DNA from: S139-23 sp047639315
Lineage (GTDB): Bacteria; Planctomycetota; GCA-002687715; DRQF01
Direction of reading: 5' to 3'
NCBI GenBank assembly: GCA_047639315.1
Contig: JBLINQ010000241.1
Span: forward strand, 1-5,625
DNA: 5,625 nt
The number at the start of each line of letters is the position of its first letter. The stretch's first letter is position 1. The notes beneath the pieces were generated by a model. The model saw nothing but the letters and a program-made list of their open reading frames with translations, was not told the DNA's origin and ran no database searches. Shown piece after piece: positions 4,890-5,625 of the stretch. Position numbers and translations under genes: made by a program.

Positions 4890-5625
4890 TTAATTTGCCT
4901 TCGCTTTCTTCTTGGTCTTATTTGGTGCCGATTTCTTCGCTGCTTTCCGGGGATGATCTTTGAAGAACTTCCAAATGAGCTTGGTTGCATTGACAGAGCG
5001 GGATCCGCCACGGGGCCAGCCATGCTCGCCCTCTTCCAGGCTATAAAGCACCACCTCGGTCCCATTCTTGCCTTTGGCCCAAGTGTCGATGTGGGTTTTT
5101 CCCTTGTCCTTGTCTTTACGGACCGGGTCCACGCAACCATTGTGCTTGGCAAAGGCTGCGGCACTCTGCATCGCCGATCGACGGCCAGCATAGCGCGCAT
5201 CCTTCCCACGGACTGTGTCGTAGGCCACGACCTTATCCTCCATCCCATGAAACGAGATCACTGAGAGCGGCGCTTTGATTTCGAGGCGATCAATGAGAAG
5301 ACCAGCAACGGGGCCAATGGCAGCGATTTTTTCGGCGTGTGCGGCCCCGAAACAGTAGCTCATGTAGCCACCACTGCTATGCCCGGTCATAAAGACTCGG
5401 TTCTTGTCAATTCGGTGCTCAGCGATCAGGTGGTCAATGAGCGTGCCAAGAAACTTGCAGTCCTCTGATTTCTTGCCACCCCAGCCTTTCCATGCCGCTG
5501 GCGTGCCCAAGGCTCCGGGAAAAACAACCACGAAGCCTTCCTTGTCAGCAAGTTTCGTCCAGTTGCCATAGTAGGCACTGGCAACCAACTTCGGACTCCC
5601 ACCCCGGCCATGCAGCATGAAGACA
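4890..5625 (-). CDS. LpqC/PHB-depolymerase-like esterase, alpha/beta hydrolase, 5' end outside window
   Basis: Alpha/beta hydrolase of the LpqC / polyhydroxybutyrate depolymerase / feruloyl esterase group (COG3509-like), whose members hydrolyse ester bonds and are usually secreted. The frame is open to the right edge. The visible part opens with strand and oxyanion motif VF-MLHGRGGSP, so the true start and any signal peptide lie beyond 5625; the ATG at 5618 is internal. Numbered from that Met: nucleophile Ser81 in GHSSGG (79-84), acid Asp128 in FHGMEDKVV (123-131), base His199 in GEHGWP (197-202). 'DCKFLGTLIDHLIAEHRID' before the elbow is typical of the family. The C-terminus (224-242) is a Lys/Ala-rich basic tail of unclear role. 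It is convergent with the membrane-protein gene, the stops lying 27 bp apart. The natural substrate cannot be read from sequence. Confidence 0.88.
   Translation of the reverse strand, partial: VFMLHGRGGSPKLVASAYYGNWTKLADKEGFVVVFPGALGTPAAWKGWGGKKSEDCKFLGTLIDHLIAEHRIDKNRVFMTGHSSGGYMSYCFGAAHAEKIAAIGPVAGLLIDRLEIKAPLSVISFHGMEDKVVAYDTVRGKDARYAGRRSAMQSAAAFAKHNGCVDPVRKDKDKGKTHIDTWAKGKNGTEVVLYSLEEGEHGWPRGGSRSVNATKLIWKFFKDHPRKAAKKSAPNKTKKKAKAN

Overview
The window is a stretch of bacterial chromosome, most likely Gram-negative. The evidence for that is an RND-exporter remnant, a Hanks-type Ser/Thr kinase, a LpqC/PHB-depolymerase-like esterase and a tandem Hsp20 pair, with ordinary Shine-Dalgarno sites throughout. 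This mix is common in Planctomycetes, Myxococcota and some Proteobacteria, but nothing here fixes the phylum. No tRNA, rRNA, CRISPR array, insertion sequence or phage gene was recognised.

Layout from left to right. (1) 1-693, minus strand: two tandem small heat-shock protein genes. The second in transcription order runs off the left edge. Upstream lies a long leader with a perfect 7-bp hairpin and a weak candidate promoter. (2) About 694-1284: no convincing gene. (3) 1285-1906, minus strand: the decayed N-terminal part of an RND (HAE3/MMPL-type) exporter. It carries stops where Trp is expected and several frame changes, and ends in a short open tail of unknown origin. (4) 1907-2156: a divergent control region with two near-identical palindromes, one beside each gene start. 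(5) 2157-2759, plus strand: an intact TetR/AcrR-family regulator with a NemR-like Gly-Cys-Leu motif. (6) 2760-3165: non-coding, with one long imperfect inverted repeat. (7) 3166-4011 and 4149-4862, plus strand: a compact Ser/Thr kinase with an HCD catalytic motif, then a four-helix membrane protein. (8) 4890-5625, minus strand, convergent: an alpha/beta-hydrolase esterase cut by the right edge.

How the parts fit. The Hsp20 pair is a stress-chaperone operon. The tetR gene, its two operators and the divergent RND gene form a classic self-regulated efflux module, but the exporter is now broken. The regulator may therefore be orphaned, acting only on itself or on targets elsewhere. The kinase and the membrane protein lie on one strand 137 bp apart and could be co-transcribed, but nothing in the sequence proves a shared function. 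No clearly new multi-gene system is visible. The points most worth a second look are the decayed exporter with its preserved regulator and operators, the unexplained tail, and the possible RNA structures in the Hsp20 leader.
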